Shown piece by piece: positions 21,305 to 32,454 of a DNA stretch of 64,000 bases. Below the pieces are notes generated by a model, which worked only from the letters and a program-made list of their open reading frames with translations, was not told the DNA's origin and made no database searches. The stretch is taken from positions 496,001 to 560,000 of the forward strand of contig NC_020189.1 in assembly GCF_000315915.1 (NCBI RefSeq), read 5' to 3'. A program made the translations under genes and the position numbers. How positions within the stretch are numbered: the stretch's first letter is position 1; every line of letters begins with the position of its first letter. The stretch comes from Henningerozyma blattae CBS 6284. Its lineage: Eukaryota; Ascomycota; Saccharomycetes; Saccharomycetales; Saccharomycetaceae.

Positions 21305-22117
21305 CTTGAATCCTACAGGTATCTTATTTAAATAATAATAAAATAGCAGGCATGCAATAAAAATGCACTTTTTATCGATATCTTTTAAATAATGTATATT
21401 TTATTTTACACTATTACTTCCAATAGAATATTTCACAGTATGGCAAAAGATTAAAATTTCACTTACCAAGAGTCCGATCTTGCTGCGTTCGTTTGCTTGC
21501 TGGACGATTTCGGTATTAGAAAATTGTTACCCGGGGTTTGACGGAATTCGGGCTGAGTTTTCACTCTGCGTGCACCACGTGCTACTTTCAATTTCGGATA
21601 TTTTCTATTTTTTGTATGTATACGGTACAAAAAAAGAAGATAAAAGGTGTCCGGATGCAACAGGGAATAACATTTTCAGATGCACGGGTGAAAAGTTAGC
21701 ACGTGGCATCCGAGTTATTCCGAGGATATTATTCCGAGGATATTATTCCGAGTTATTCCGATTATCTGAAACCTTATCTGATAACATATAGAAGTAATGT
21801 CTACCAACATATCTCAAGAATCTCAAAATGACTTTATAGAAATAAAAATTCAAGTTATGTTGCACAACAAAGTTCCAATTTAATTTAAATGCTATAGATA
21901 GATGTTTTAAGCCATACACTGTATTTGGTCGGTTGATTGATATATACAATTACTTTGTCCTAAAAGGCGCCATTTTTGTAGCTGACCATTCTTGGAAACT
22001 GGGAGGGTTTTATTGGTACCATCCTAAAACAAGATAAGTCTTCCTTGATCCAGAAAGTTATATCCAGATTGATGGCAATTAGATCACGTGATGAGCAAAA
22101 ATTTTCTAAAAAGAAAT
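21305..22117. other. RPL40 upstream region to tRNA-Thr
   Basis: Contains a Rap1-like site and a tandem repeat at 21717-21763: two copies of a 14-mer ATTCCGAGGATATT and two shortened copies. CACGTG occurs at about 21577 and 21701. The open frame at 21480-21791 has no recognisable protein content. Confidence 0.6.
21680..21691 (-). promoter_or_regulatory. Probable Rap1 site for RPL40
   Basis: Minus strand TCACCCGTGCAT matches the Rap1 consensus core CACCCRYACA at all but one position. It lies about 380 bp upstream of the start codon, a usual distance for ribosomal protein genes. Confidence 0.5.
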
Positions 22118-22190
22118 TGCTTTCAACCAGAGTCGAACTGATGATCTCCACATTACTAGTGTGGCGCCTTACCAACTTGGCCATGAAAGC
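22118..22190 (-). tRNA. tRNA-Thr (AGT)
   Basis: A complete cloverleaf on the minus strand: acceptor GCTTTCA/TGAAAGC, anticodon loop CTAGTAA with anticodon AGT, T arm with GGTTCGA-like B box (AGTTCGACTCT), discriminator A. It has no intron. A run of five T follows the 3' end as Pol III terminator. It is near identical to S. cerevisiae tRNA-Thr(AGU). Confidence 0.96.
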
Positions 22191-22204
22191 TGCTTTTCTT
22201 GGGA

Positions 22205-22562
22205 TGTTGCTGTAAAACCGTCTAAGCACCATCACCTTTCACGTAATACTTACAAGAAATCAGTACAAAAGAAGCCTCGAGAGAGGACAGATCAGCTGAC
22301 CACAACTGAGAAACATCTATTAGTAAGAATGACACCCAGGTTTCAATGAGTGTACCGTATCTTGTAACTATACACCCAGAACTATCCAGCTCTAAAGAAG
22401 TATATAAGGAGCATGTATAGATCAATATGCTATTATATACTATATAGAGAAGGACCAAGGGGAGATACAATAATCTTGTGTAATACAACCTGTAACCACT
22501 GATCTCAGTACCATCCGAACTCTGAAACACCATCCCTGTCCTGTCGGTCTCGTATTATAACA
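22205..22562. mobile_element. Probable Ty3-like solo LTR at tRNA-Thr
   Basis: A block of about 358 bp begins TGTTGCTGTAA and ends CGTATTATAACA, so it has TGTT...AACA ends like the Ty3 sigma LTR (about 340 bp, TGTTGTAT...ATACAACA). It starts 15 bp upstream of the mature 5' end of tRNA-Thr, where Ty3 elements insert. A TATA-like TATATAAGG sits inside. I see no 5-bp target duplication, so the ends or the identity may be wrong. Confidence 0.45.
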
Positions 22563-22965
22563 ATTATCAAGCTTCATTTAGTTCAACAAGTCAGAGAAAA
22601 TGATAATGTTTCTGAAGAATAGATTTTGATATTTCAAGTGTTTTAATAAAGATTTAGCAATAAGAACTAGAATTACTACAAAATTTTTGTTTAAAGTAAA
22701 CACATTTGTGAACTAGAGTTCGGAGAATTAGACTTTTTTATGAGTAATATAATAATATAAGCTGGATTATTTCTTTTATATACTTCATGTATATCTTTAT
22801 TATTTTGTAAGATGAATGCAACAAAATTTCCTGTAGAGTCTTCTGGCTTTGATGGTATTTACAAGATATCATTAAACAACTATACGTAAATCAAGTAATT
22901 TGGAAATAATATAACTATGAGGTAAGAATGATACGAGTTCTTGGTTTTGAGACTGTTCAAATAGT
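22563..22965. other. Gene-free spacer
   Basis: AT-rich. Only a 25-codon open frame from 22812 is seen, with no recognisable content. Confidence 0.5.
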
Positions 22966-23707
22966 AATTAGACTACACCTAAAGAAAATTCTTTCTCGAC
23001 TGTCAAGCTTTAAGCTTGTGTGATATATACTATAATTATCATGAACTTTTCATGTTGTAGTAAGCCTATAGCAAACACTAACATATTTCTATGAATCACA
23101 GAGGCTTATATCAGGCAGGCACACTGCAATTACAGCTTAGAATTTCGCTAATCTAATCTTATCCAGATGTTCAGTTGCGAAAAAAAGGTATAGCAAATCA
23201 ATATCATCAGTACCATAGTTGTTGGTATGGGTACAACTACATATTGATAGTTTATGGTCAAACTTTATTTTACATCACTATATTTGAACAGTTTCTTTCA
23301 TAGTTACGTATATATTATCGCAAGCTTTTCTAAAGGTTTGGTGTTCTATTTCTCCTGTATGAAACAAGTGGCATTTAATTCAAATTTTGCATACAGACTG
23401 AGGTGTTACTACTGATTTTTTACAGCATATAACTTAAACTCTAGCTGTTGCAGATTACAATTTATAAAATACTTTATATATAAAAAAGAAATATTGGGTG
23501 ACTCTTGTATCTTCTTTTTCTTTCTCTAAAGTTCCGTATATATAGTATACCTACTGTCTACCATCTAAAAAAGACAGCCGTAATTATCATATTTTATGGT
23601 TATTTTGCCTTTTTTTCTGACGTTGTTTCGTAGCTTTTACCGCCAATAAAAGTTTAATATCAATGCTATTTTTTCAAATGATTAAGAAAGTAATAAGTAC
23701 ACTATAT
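22966..23707 (+). repeat. 0.74-kb repeat, copy A (inverted partner at 53437-54184)
   Basis: About 742 bp that recur in inverted orientation at 53437-54184. From about 23030 to 23707 I count only a couple of differences; mismatches cluster at the proximal edge (22966-23025). It has no long open frame and is not any of the common yeast RNAs I can recall. It lacks clear TG...CA ends with target duplications, so I cannot call it an LTR. Confidence 0.9.
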
Positions 23708-23989
23708 CGAAGAAAGCATGGCTTTAATGCTAAGAGGTAAAGATCTTTATTTACTGGCAATAAAATATAATTATCAATATGGCGAGCTAGTTAAATATCG
23801 AAAAAAATAATAAACTCTTTATATTGTTAAAAAATTACTACTTTATGGCAACAGCCTATAGTATTATCATTTAAAAAGACTGAATTATATTATTTTGCGA
23901 CTATTTGGCTCAGTAAACTTTGTTGAAACATAAGAAGAAAGTACAATACACATGGCACGTGATTTCAACCAAATATTTTAAAAAAGAAA

Positions 23990-24077
23990 GGGGCGAGCTG
24001 GGAATTGAACCCAGGGCCTCTCGCATATTTATGTTGAACAACCCAAAGCGAGAATCATACCACTAGACCACACGCCC
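23990..24077 (-). tRNA. tRNA-Pro (TGG) with intron
   Basis: Minus strand begins GGGCGTGTGGTCTAGTGG. Anticodon TGG is at 24045-24043, followed by G37 at 24042 and a 16-nt intron at 24041-24026; the 3' half resumes TGCGAGAGGCC. The T arm GGGTTCAATTCCC and acceptor CTCGCCC follow. S. cerevisiae tRNA-Pro(UGG) also has an intron at this place. Confidence 0.96.
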
Positions 24078-24250
24078 TTCTTTTTGTTGAAAATGTGTTG
24101 TAGTTATTGTAGTTGTCTGGGGACGATACTAATAAGGGCTTAGGGTTTACACAAACCTGAACTATTCTTGAGTTATTGGACTTTTACACTAAAAGCTGGA
24201 GTACCACTTGTACTTAAATAATAACTTGTTTTTCTTATAACTATAAAATT

Positions 24251-24467
24251 TGCTGGAATATGATTATATCATTTTCTATTAAGTGGTAAAAGACTTTGTA
24301 TCACGTGACTTATTATTTAAAATGTGTTTTTCTGTTTATATCGAAAAACACTATTTAAGAAATATATTCATTTTAATTATATTATTTACTATATATGTCT
24401 AAATAAAGTAATCGTCTTTACATCTTAAACACTGTATAACAATTTCTAACTCTCTTGAATCCCAGTA
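24251..24467. mobile_element. Solo LTR, family D copy 1
   Basis: 217 bp starting TGCTGGAATATG and ending TTGAATCCCAGTA, flanked by a perfect 5-bp target duplication AAATT (24246-24250 and 24468-24472). The start resembles Ty1/Ty4-type LTRs (TGTTGGAATA). It lies about 170 bp upstream of tRNA-Pro, the usual target zone of copia-type Ty elements. Two more copies lie at 46442 and 51826 in the same orientation. It includes a CACGTG box. Confidence 0.88.
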
Positions 24468-26568
24468 AAATTAATATGAAGGAACTATAAACTTATGAAT
24501 TCTTGATGGATAAGTAGCCCTATTTGTACGTTTTCAAATAGAACTATTTATCCTAAATATTAGTTTATTAACTTGTCAAGCAATTACACAATTGCATGAT
24601 ATTATGACACATAGTCGTATAATTGCGTGAACGCACGACTGTACGATTATATGACTCGTAGTCATCGGATTACGTGATCGTTTGCTTAAAGCCTAAACTT
24701 GAGAACATTACTTTTTATTGTTTAGCATATGTCTACAACAAAGTGTGGTATTACAAATAGAGTATAGATCCAAATAGGTTGGTTCCATTATATCCAGAAT
24801 ATATAGAGCTATAGACAAAGGTTAGACCTCAACTCATGAGTTACGTGTCTTGGTTGACACGTTAATGCTTGTTAGAATACAACAGAAAATATTAAAATAA
24901 CACAAAGATAAAATACAACAGGTGGTAAGCTTCACCTTCACTTTATACCATGTTTATAGAGTTTTTCCTTTAGGATTAAAAAACATTTATGAGCGGTGCT
25001 TATTTTATTTTGCTATAAAAAGTATATTTTATAAATGAATATAGATGTTTATAGAGTAAGTAAAAGAAGTAATCAAAAATTACATCAAAAACATCATTAT
25101 TTAATAATGTCAAACTCCCTACAATTCCAGTAAAATTGTTCTATAAATTATGTTTTTTATACAATCTAGATTAGATAAGTATTATTATTGAAGATACTTT
25201 AGTTCTAAATAAATTTATTTCTTATATTAATAGGCAACTTAAACTCCTAGAGCTTATGAATGTGTATTAATGTATCCTAATAAATATAAGAAAATTCACG
25301 TAGTTATTTTCCAGAATTAAATCATACTACTACTAATAATAATAGATAAATAGATAGATATATACGTTAATAAAATTTTCAAATAAAAAATCTCAACATA
25401 TATGTATGAAAGTGATTATGTGAAATCGCTTTTATACTAGATATAATGAGGACAAGTCTGGTATCTCTGTAGAGACACAAAAACTGAAAGGCAAAGTGAA
25501 CAAACAGGATGCCATACAGGTAATAAATAATGTTTTACAAATGAATAGACATTGTTTTAATATTTTTTTAAATAAGGGCGTATCAATCGCTAACATTAAT
25601 TATATATTTAAACAAAATATGAGATGGAACTGCTTCTTGTTTAACGTTAAAAAGGAAAAACTTTTGTAGAGGGTGTAAAATTCATCTTTACCTTAAATAG
25701 AAGTTTCGTACTCCCATTAATATCCAAGATAAATCTAAACAAGTTGTACTAATCAATATAATTGGAAATGTTATACTTTAAGAGAAACTGAAACGATACT
25801 ATACCATAACTGTTAAAGAAAATCTTAACGGTAGATTACATCGAATTTCTAAAGCTAAAGGTTAATACACAATATGCAGGTAGTATGAGTAGCTCATCTA
25901 CATCATTTACCTTTATTATTTAAAGCATAATAATCCTTGTGCTATTATATATCAGCATAAGTGCTTTCGCCACTACGACTTACTAGAATAATGTCATGTT
26001 TAATATAGTAATGGATGGTTTATGAATGTTATCTGATATAAATTTACATGAACTATTTTTCTTGTATCCTTCTTTCAACCATAATGGTTAGCTAAAATAT
26101 TATTCAAGTACTACAAGATCGAGTTATGCTTATATATTCTAAGAGGTAATACTCCCCATTTTTAATACGCATAGAAGAAGTAAAACTGTTTCTGAAATTG
26201 ATGACAGCCTGTATTATTTAAGCAGGAATTTCATTTAACCTTAGGAACAAATTATTTTGGTAATTATTTAGCCCAAGAATGGTTGTATGAATGAATCTTA
26301 ACAGAACGCGAAAATTGAGAATTTCTCAATGGAACTTGGAAATGAAAACAACGCCTGGAAAATATGTATCAATAAAAAAAATGATAGCTAACGAGATCTG
26401 TAAATAACATCAAATAACCTGAACGATTGAAGTTTATGATTTTGAATTTTTCTTCAATAAAATATACACCTTATATTTAATTAGAATAAATTTATTTCTA
26501 AACAGAAATCTGTCACAACAAAGATATATATTACCATTTAATATTCATATTTTGCACGTAAGGCTATC
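24468..26568. other. Gene-free stretch between the solo LTR and ERP2/4
   Basis: 2.1 kb without a supported gene. Nested palindromes lie at 24613-24663 and a hairpin with ACGTGTC/GACACGT arms at 24844-24862. A degenerate relative of the family D LTR may end at about 25131 (ATTCCAGTA preceded by similar but diverged sequence). The rest is AT-rich relic-like DNA. Confidence 0.5.
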
Positions 26569-27207
26569 ATGAGTTGGATTATACAGCTATCGTTATTCCT
26601 ACTATACAGTTTAAATATATCTTTTGCAACTATTCTAAATTCACCTCAAGTTCCAGTTGATTTAACTCTTCCCGCTTTTTCTAAAGAATGTATTTATTAC
26701 GATGTTACAGATCCAAATGCAATCTTGGAAGTTCGTTACCAAGTCTTATATGGTGGTAATTTCGAAATTGATTGTGAGGTTTTCTCACCAACTAATAGCA
26801 AAATTATCGATGAAAAACAATCAAAATTTGGTGAATATGTTTTAACTAATTATGGTTTAGGTTCTTATCAATTTTGCTTAAGTAATAGTTACGGTACAGC
26901 ATCGAAAAAAGTCGAATTTTTAATTGGAATTAAAGAAGATACTGAATTAGGTTTAGAAAACAATCCAAATGATATGGAAGATGCTTTAGCTCAAAATTCT
27001 TTAAATGAAATTCAAAGATCCTTAGAAAAAATTAGAAAAATGAATGATTATTTGAGAGCAAGGGAATGGAGAAATCTGTACACTGTTGAATCTACTAAAA
27101 GTCGTTTGACTTGGTATTCCATTACAATTATTTCATTGATGATTACTATTTCAATTGTTCAATCATTAATTATTCAATTTTTTTTCAAGAGAGGTCAACG
27201 CTATTAG
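26569..27207 (+). CDS. ERP2: p24 cargo receptor (Erp2/Erp4 type)
   Basis: Member of the p24 family that cycles between ER and Golgi in COPII and COPI vesicles. It is 212 residues. A signal peptide covers about 1-21. The GOLD domain follows (LPAFSKECIYYDV; YQVLYGGNFEIDCEV, with the two family Cys), then a coiled-coil (NEIQRSLEKIRKMNDYLRAR), a single transmembrane helix at about 183-204 and a short cytosolic tail FFFKRGQRY. The sequence is closest to S. cerevisiae Erp2 and Erp4 (AREWRN and ESRLTW stretches). FUN14 (beside ERP2) and RTS1 (beside ERP4) both lie next door here, so the two ohnologues cannot be told apart. Confidence 0.92.
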   Translation: MSWIIQLSLFLLYSLNISFATILNSPQVPVDLTLPAFSKECIYYDVTDPNAILEVRYQVLYGGNFEIDCEVFSPTNSKIIDEKQSKFGEYVLTNYGLGSYQFCLSNSYGTASKKVEFLIGIKEDTELGLENNPNDMEDALAQNSLNEIQRSLEKIRKMNDYLRAREWRNLYTVESTKSRLTWYSITIISLMITISIVQSLIIQFFFKRGQRY

Positions 27208-27324
27208 TTTAAATCAATCATTGACTTAAATATAGAGAACATTAGATAAATGAATATATGACTATATAAATAAATATAAATATGATACAAAAAAGATAGC
27301 AACTTGGACATGTCTGCACTATTA

Positions 27325-27918
27325 TTAAATATTATAAACAGTCATAACAAAAGTCAAAATAAATGGGATTTTAAACCAACCAGCTCTGAAGATCCAATTC
27401 CAATTTTGTTTAATATTAATTTTCATTGTATCACCTAAATAGTTTCTAATCGCTTTGTTATTAATGAAACCTCTACTATTTAGCCATCTAAAGATCAAGC
27501 TTGTTGAAATGCCTAAATAAATTAAGCCATGAGAAATTTTTTTAAAGATCAGGCCTAAAAGAATTCCAAAGATTGAACCAAAGCAAAGTTGGTTATACTT
27601 TTGATGACGATATTCTTGATTATCAAGGAAGCTATCAATTTCCTTTTCTTCCATTGAATTTTTGAGGTCGTCATTTAAAACAGGGGTATGATATAATATA
27701 TACCAAGAGAAAGATACTGAACTAGTCAAAAGTAAGATACGATTTTTATTATTGTGATTTTTCGATTGTTTTTTAAAAAAAATGTTGGGGCATATTAATT
27801 TTGATTGAAATATTATTGATGATGATGGTATTATTAAAGATCTTTTAGTGATTGAATTCAGCCCAACAACAAATGAAGTTTTGGGCACTAGGCATAAGTT
27901 TGACCATGAAATAGGCAT
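27325..27918 (-). CDS. FUN14: Mitochondrial outer membrane protein Fun14
   Basis: FUNDC1-family protein of the mitochondrial outer membrane. The start chosen is ATG at 27918 (MPISWSN), which gives 197 residues against 198 in S. cerevisiae; an in-frame TTG at 27990 is not needed. The conserved core is GSIFGILLGLIFKKISHGLI followed by YLGISTSLIFRWLNSRGFI, containing the glycine-rich membrane hairpin, and a last hydrophobic segment closes the protein. The gene is convergent with ERP2/4, as FUN14 and ERP2 are in S. cerevisiae. Confidence 0.92.
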   Translation of the reverse strand: MPISWSNLCLVPKTSFVVGLNSITKRSLIIPSSSIIFQSKLICPNIFFKKQSKNHNNKNRILLLTSSVSFSWYILYHTPVLNDDLKNSMEEKEIDSFLDNQEYRHQKYNQLCFGSIFGILLGLIFKKISHGLIYLGISTSLIFRWLNSRGFINNKAIRNYLGDTMKINIKQNWNWIFRAGWFKIPFILTFVMTVYNI

Positions 27919-28449
27919 TCTATATTTTAATTTTGAGCTAGTAATAAAGTTTTGCTGAAAAATATAACAAGAATTTGCATTAAAAGTCAAAAAGAAATAA
28001 TTCTACCTTTTTAATAAGGTTTGTGATCTCGGAGAATATGAAAAATAGAAGGTAAATAAGCTTTATTATATGATACCAATAAAATATGTACACAAATAAA
28101 TATATTTTAAAAATTAATTAACCATGTTATTGATCACTTTTAATAGAATGAGATTAGTATATGGATCAATATGAAAATGTGATAAAAAATAAAGGAAATA
28201 AAACAGGAAATAAGTATATAAAAAAACATATATAGGAATCCAGAGTGTAACGACGGGGGAAAAAAATAAATTTAAAACAAACATAAAAAAAAACATGAAA
28301 AGTGTGGAGAAAATAATAATAAAAGGGGAAAAAACAAGAAATTAAACACCAAAACAGCAGGAACAAATATAAAAAGAGAGTAAAGTCACGATAGAAAAAG
28401 CAAGTTCATAAATAATCAAAATATTAAATAAATGTAAGACGATAAACTC
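27919..28449. other. FUN14 upstream / RTS1 3' region
   Basis: AT-rich with many A runs. No gene seen. Confidence 0.6.
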
Positions 28450-31293
28450 TCATAGTACTCTAGCTGTATGCAATTCAGTGGTTGTTGTAATTTCGTCTGG
28501 CGTATTTTTATTTGTTGTTGGAGATATTGGCATATCTTGTTCTATAGTCTTTTCTAATGAAATATTCTTTTGATCATTATGGTCCTTAACATCATGGAAA
28601 GTTTCATAATCATCTTCATCTTCATCATCTCGAGTTTCCCTTGAAAAAGATATTTCTATATCTTTTGACAATGAATTCTTTGAAGTTAATTCGTCATCGT
28701 TTATAACTGTTGAAGTAACTGAAGAATCTTCCTTTTTAGATAATTGATCATTTGTAGCTAATGTAGTATCTGTAGCTGTAGCGGCAGAGGCTACTTCTAA
28801 TAACGATTTTTTTTCTTTTAGGTCATCAGTTGGGGAATCTAAAAGCGAAGCAGGAGATGGAGATTTTGAAAGTACAGGAGATATTTGTAATTCATCTGTT
28901 TTGATTTCCTTGTCATCAATCATTAGAAAAGTATTATTTTGGTCAATGTGATTCGCATTGATCATATTGATGTCAGTTGGGGATTGAGAGCCTGTCATTG
29001 TCTCAGAGGATGAAGGAGTATCCCTTTGTAAATCAGCCACAAATGATTCCAATTTTTTCCAAGAATTTTTATAATAAAGTTCCCTTCTTAATTTTTCGTC
29101 CTTATGTTGTAAATAATAAGAATTACAATTTTCATATAATTGAGAATTTGTTTCTGAGAAAATTTTTAAAGCTTTAAACGCCATTGCATAAATTGCTTTA
29201 TTCCAAGAACCGGAATTTATAGCCTGTTCTACCAATATGTAAGGGTCTAACATTTCTTCAGAATTATTATAATTATTACCATTTAAATTTGACGAATCTA
29301 ATTTCAAATTTGCAGTTAAATCAAACAATGCTGGGAAAATGATGGGTAAAATAGTATCAGCATTTTCAATGATTAAATTTAAGAAATATTCATTATTCCA
29401 ATAACTTAAAACTTTTTCAGCTACTTGGAAATGGGAAGATTGGATACATTTTGATAGTTGAACAAAAAGAGGTATTTGGATTTTAATGAATTCCATTGGT
29501 TCAATAACTTCAAAAATATCTTCAATTTCATTTAAAAACATAATTTCCTTTGTTGAATTAATCTTGGGCCAATAGCGTAAAAGACCCATTACAGTTTCTT
29601 CAGTTAATGTAGGATCTTTTTCTAGGAACTGAATAATACAATAAGCTAGTTGTGGATGGAATAAAGCTAAAGAACGAACTTCATGTAATGGAATTAAAAT
29701 TCTAATTAAGAAAATTTTATGTTCTTCCTTTAATGGTAAGGCAAACCCATTAATAATAGAACCTAAGATTTCTAATAATTCAGCAATCCCATTAAATTTT
29801 TCATCTTCATAAATGACCTGCAATAGAATATTATTTATAGAGCGTCTAATAAATGATCTTAAACTTAAGAATTTCCCATAAATTCTGTGTAAAGTTGTTT
29901 TTAAGCAATCTCTCTCTCTAAAATCTTCAGAATCAAATAAATTTAATAAACGTAATAAGAAATTATGATCGATAAAATTCTTGGCCAATTGATGATTGAA
30001 ATCTGGCGATTCAATAAATCTTAAAAATAATTCATAAACCATTTGCATATGAGGCCAAGCTAATTCATTTAATTGATCATCATCATCTGGATCAAAGATT
30101 GGTGGATCAATGGAATCAATGCTTGTATTTGAATGGGATATATAACGGAAAATATTAATTTTAAACATTGTTATGATTGCATTATACAATTCCAAAGTAT
30201 AATTGAATCTATTGGAGATGATAAACTCTATTAATTCCTGTAATGTTAATCTTTTAATCTCTTTCCCCTGAATATCGAAACTAGGATCATTAAAGTTGAA
30301 AAGAATATTACATTGATTAACTTTTTCAATAAACAAGGGAATTACCTGATCTTGACTGGTTAATTGATCGAATCTTTGTAATTGTCTTATTTGAGTATGT
30401 TTTGAATTTTCAAATCTAGAAGAAGCATGTCTCTGTGGAGTCTTCATAATATTTTCTACACCTAAGTCTGCAAAATTATTTGGTCTATCCATTAAGGGGC
30501 TTGGGCATGAGACAGGAATATTATTTGGATTTGGATTTAAGGTTTGATTTGAATTTGGAGTTAAATTTAAATTTCCTGCTGGAAGTGACATACTATTGTT
30601 AATGTTATTTGGAGTTCTATCCGATTCTATATTATTTGCCAATGGGGAAGAAACCAAAGGCTGGTTATTATTACTATTATTATTACTATTATTATTACTA
30701 TTATTACTATTACTATTGTTATTGTTATTATTTGTGGTATTAGTCGTAGTAGTGGTGACCGATGTAGTGTTGAAATTAGTGATATCTGTAGCTACTTGCA
30801 AAGTACGGTTTGATGGCGGAGTAACAGTTTCTACTGAAAGTGGCTCAATAGGTACAGAAATGTCAACTACAGGAGGCTTAATAATAATAGGAGTTGCAGT
30901 CCTATTATGAGAACTTTTATTTCTAGATTTTTTTGAAGATGTAGAAGAAGAAGATGATGATGATGATGAACTTTTCATGTTTTTATTAGAAGAACTTCTT
31001 TTAATCTTGGTATTGCTAGTAGAAGTATTGCATGAAGTGCTGTTATTAGAGGAAGTAGAAGAAGCTGGTGATGATGTATTACAGGCTGTGGACATGGTAC
31101 TATTGTTGGATCTTTGTATTTCAACCGATTTTCTGGAAGAAGTGGCTGAAGTGTTTGAAGTTGTTGAATTTTTCTTGCTAGAAGTCGTAGAAGAAGATGA
31201 GGAGGAGGAGGAGGATGAAGAAGCAGGTGTGGTTGCGTTATTTGAATTTGAAGACGACTTTTTCATAAGTCTTTGTCTAAATCCACGCATCAT
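28450..31293 (-). CDS. RTS1: PP2A B56-type regulatory subunit Rts1
   Basis: B-prime regulatory subunit that targets PP2A, for example to the kinetochore, bud neck and stress targets. It is 947 residues, longer than in S. cerevisiae (757). It starts [12 protein letters not shown], as in S. cerevisiae. Residues 12-280 are low complexity (Ser, Thr and Asn runs). The B56 HEAT-like domain covers about 285-760, with [12 protein letters not shown] just before it and strongly conserved blocks such as [59 protein letters not shown] and [12 protein letters not shown]. The C-terminal 180 residues are acidic and Ser/Thr-rich. Its scaffold partner TPD3 is at the right end of this window. Confidence 0.97.
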   Translation of the reverse strand: MMRGFRQRLMKKSSSNSNNATTPASSSSSSSSSSSTTSSKKNSTTSNTSATSSRKSVEIQRSNNSTMSTACNTSSPASSTSSNNSTSCNTSTSNTKIKRSSSNKNMKSSSSSSSSSSTSSKKSRNKSSHNRTATPIIIKPPVVDISVPIEPLSVETVTPPSNRTLQVATDITNFNTTSVTTTTTNTTNNNNNNSNSNNSNNNSNNNSNNNQPLVSSPLANNIESDRTPNNINNSMSLPAGNLNLTPNSNQTLNPNPNNIPVSCPSPLMDRPNNFADLGVENIMKTPQRHASSRFENSKHTQIRQLQRFDQLTSQDQVIPLFIEKVNQCNILFNFNDPSFDIQGKEIKRLTLQELIEFIISNRFNYTLELYNAIITMFKINIFRYISHSNTSIDSIDPPIFDPDDDDQLNELAWPHMQMVYELFLRFIESPDFNHQLAKNFIDHNFLLRLLNLFDSEDFRERDCLKTTLHRIYGKFLSLRSFIRRSINNILLQVIYEDEKFNGIAELLEILGSIINGFALPLKEEHKIFLIRILIPLHEVRSLALFHPQLAYCIIQFLEKDPTLTEETVMGLLRYWPKINSTKEIMFLNEIEDIFEVIEPMEFIKIQIPLFVQLSKCIQSSHFQVAEKVLSYWNNEYFLNLIIENADTILPIIFPALFDLTANLKLDSSNLNGNNYNNSEEMLDPYILVEQAINSGSWNKAIYAMAFKALKIFSETNSQLYENCNSYYLQHKDEKLRRELYYKNSWKKLESFVADLQRDTPSSSETMTGSQSPTDINMINANHIDQNNTFLMIDDKEIKTDELQISPVLSKSPSPASLLDSPTDDLKEKKSLLEVASAATATDTTLATNDQLSKKEDSSVTSTVINDDELTSKNSLSKDIEISFSRETRDDEDEDDYETFHDVKDHNDQKNISLEKTIEQDMPISPTTNKNTPDEITTTTELHTARVL

Positions 31294-32454
31294 ATTGTCT
31301 GTGGGTATGATAAAAGAAAGTTTTCTTGATATTAGATCGTCGAAGAGATGGCGAGTGTCCTAATGGTAGTACGTTATGAAATGATGCGTTTTATACACAG
31401 GAGTGTCCAGGTATTAGTGTGAAAGGCAGCAAAGAGTGGGGGAAAAAGAAATATATTATAAAAATAGAATGCAAATACAAAACTTCGATGATATAATGAC
31501 TGTGATTATAAAGTTACAGATACTAATGTCCAGTATTTCCTGTTATATAAAATGCAACTGACCAATGAAAAAAGGTTACAGAGACGTAAGAACAAGAACG
31601 AGAATGAAACAAAAGCAATACCAATAATATCTTGTGATCGTTGAGACCACCTTGCCATATTCGAATTCGATTGATTGATCCCGGTAGACCTAATGTCCGT
31701 ACGGTCAAGGTTGTGATAGTGCTATTGGAGTGCTATTGGTAGTGGTAATGGTCCAGCATTGCTTGTTGTCCAGAGTAGTAGTCATAGTGTGTTTTGCTGA
31801 AACTTTCACCACAGGAAGAAGAAATGAGAATACATTGCCCGGCACAAACAACCCGGAACAGCAATGCCCCACGCGAGAAATGTGCTACGAATTTAATTAC
31901 CATGACAACGGATAAGAAAGGAGGTTGTGTGAGGGTGGTGTTCTGAAGTTGCTCAAGTATCAAGAATTGTTCGAACGTCGAGCATACTTGCAGTTGAATA
32001 TTTGGTAAAATGAAAATTTGGTACAGAGAATATTGTATCGAAAATATTTTTGCTGGTGCACAGTTATACGGGAGTTTGTGTGGGCATTCCAAAGCCGACT
32101 GTTACCCGCCACAGGCATCGCTCGGCTGGTAACTTTTTATTTCCGTTTGTGATTTTTTTTCAGGCCATATGGCCCATTACCATTTTCATCGTTTTTTTCC
32201 ATCCTGTTGCTTCGAAGTATAAAAAGGTCTGTAATATCTTTCTTTTTTCCCACCAGTAATTGCTGGTTTTGAAATTTGTCTCTGTTTCATGTTTTGGGAA
32301 ATCATCACGACGCTGCGATGATATGGTCAATTCTAAAAGCACTTTTTTTTAAAATGTTGAGAATGAAAACACCTAGTTTCACAATTCAGAACCGCTACTC
32401 TGAGCGTCTCGCATATTATTATTATTATATTCTTTTTGTACTTAAATATTTTTT
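31294..32454. other. RTS1 upstream region and SPO7 3' flank
   Basis: 1.16 kb; overlapping small open frames on both strands but none with recognisable content. It probably holds the RTS1 promoter with a long leader. Confidence 0.55.

Noticed and set aside
21480..21791. 103-codon open frame upstream of RPL40
   Set aside because: It lies across the RPL40 promoter and includes the tandem ATTCCGAGGATATT repeat; no recognisable protein content.
22966..23707. Calling the 0.74-kb repeat an LTR
   Set aside because: No consistent TG...CA ends with target duplications could be found in the two copies, and the bases following the possible CA are shared by both.
25424..25675. Open frame of about 83 codons without early ATG
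   Set aside because: In such AT-rich DNA across six frames, open stretches of this length are expected by chance; no family resemblance seen.
30596..31363. Long open frames antisense to the 5' part of RTS1 (poly-Leu, poly-Glu/Val)
   Set aside because: Mirror images of the Ser/Asn trinucleotide runs of RTS1 on the opposite strand.
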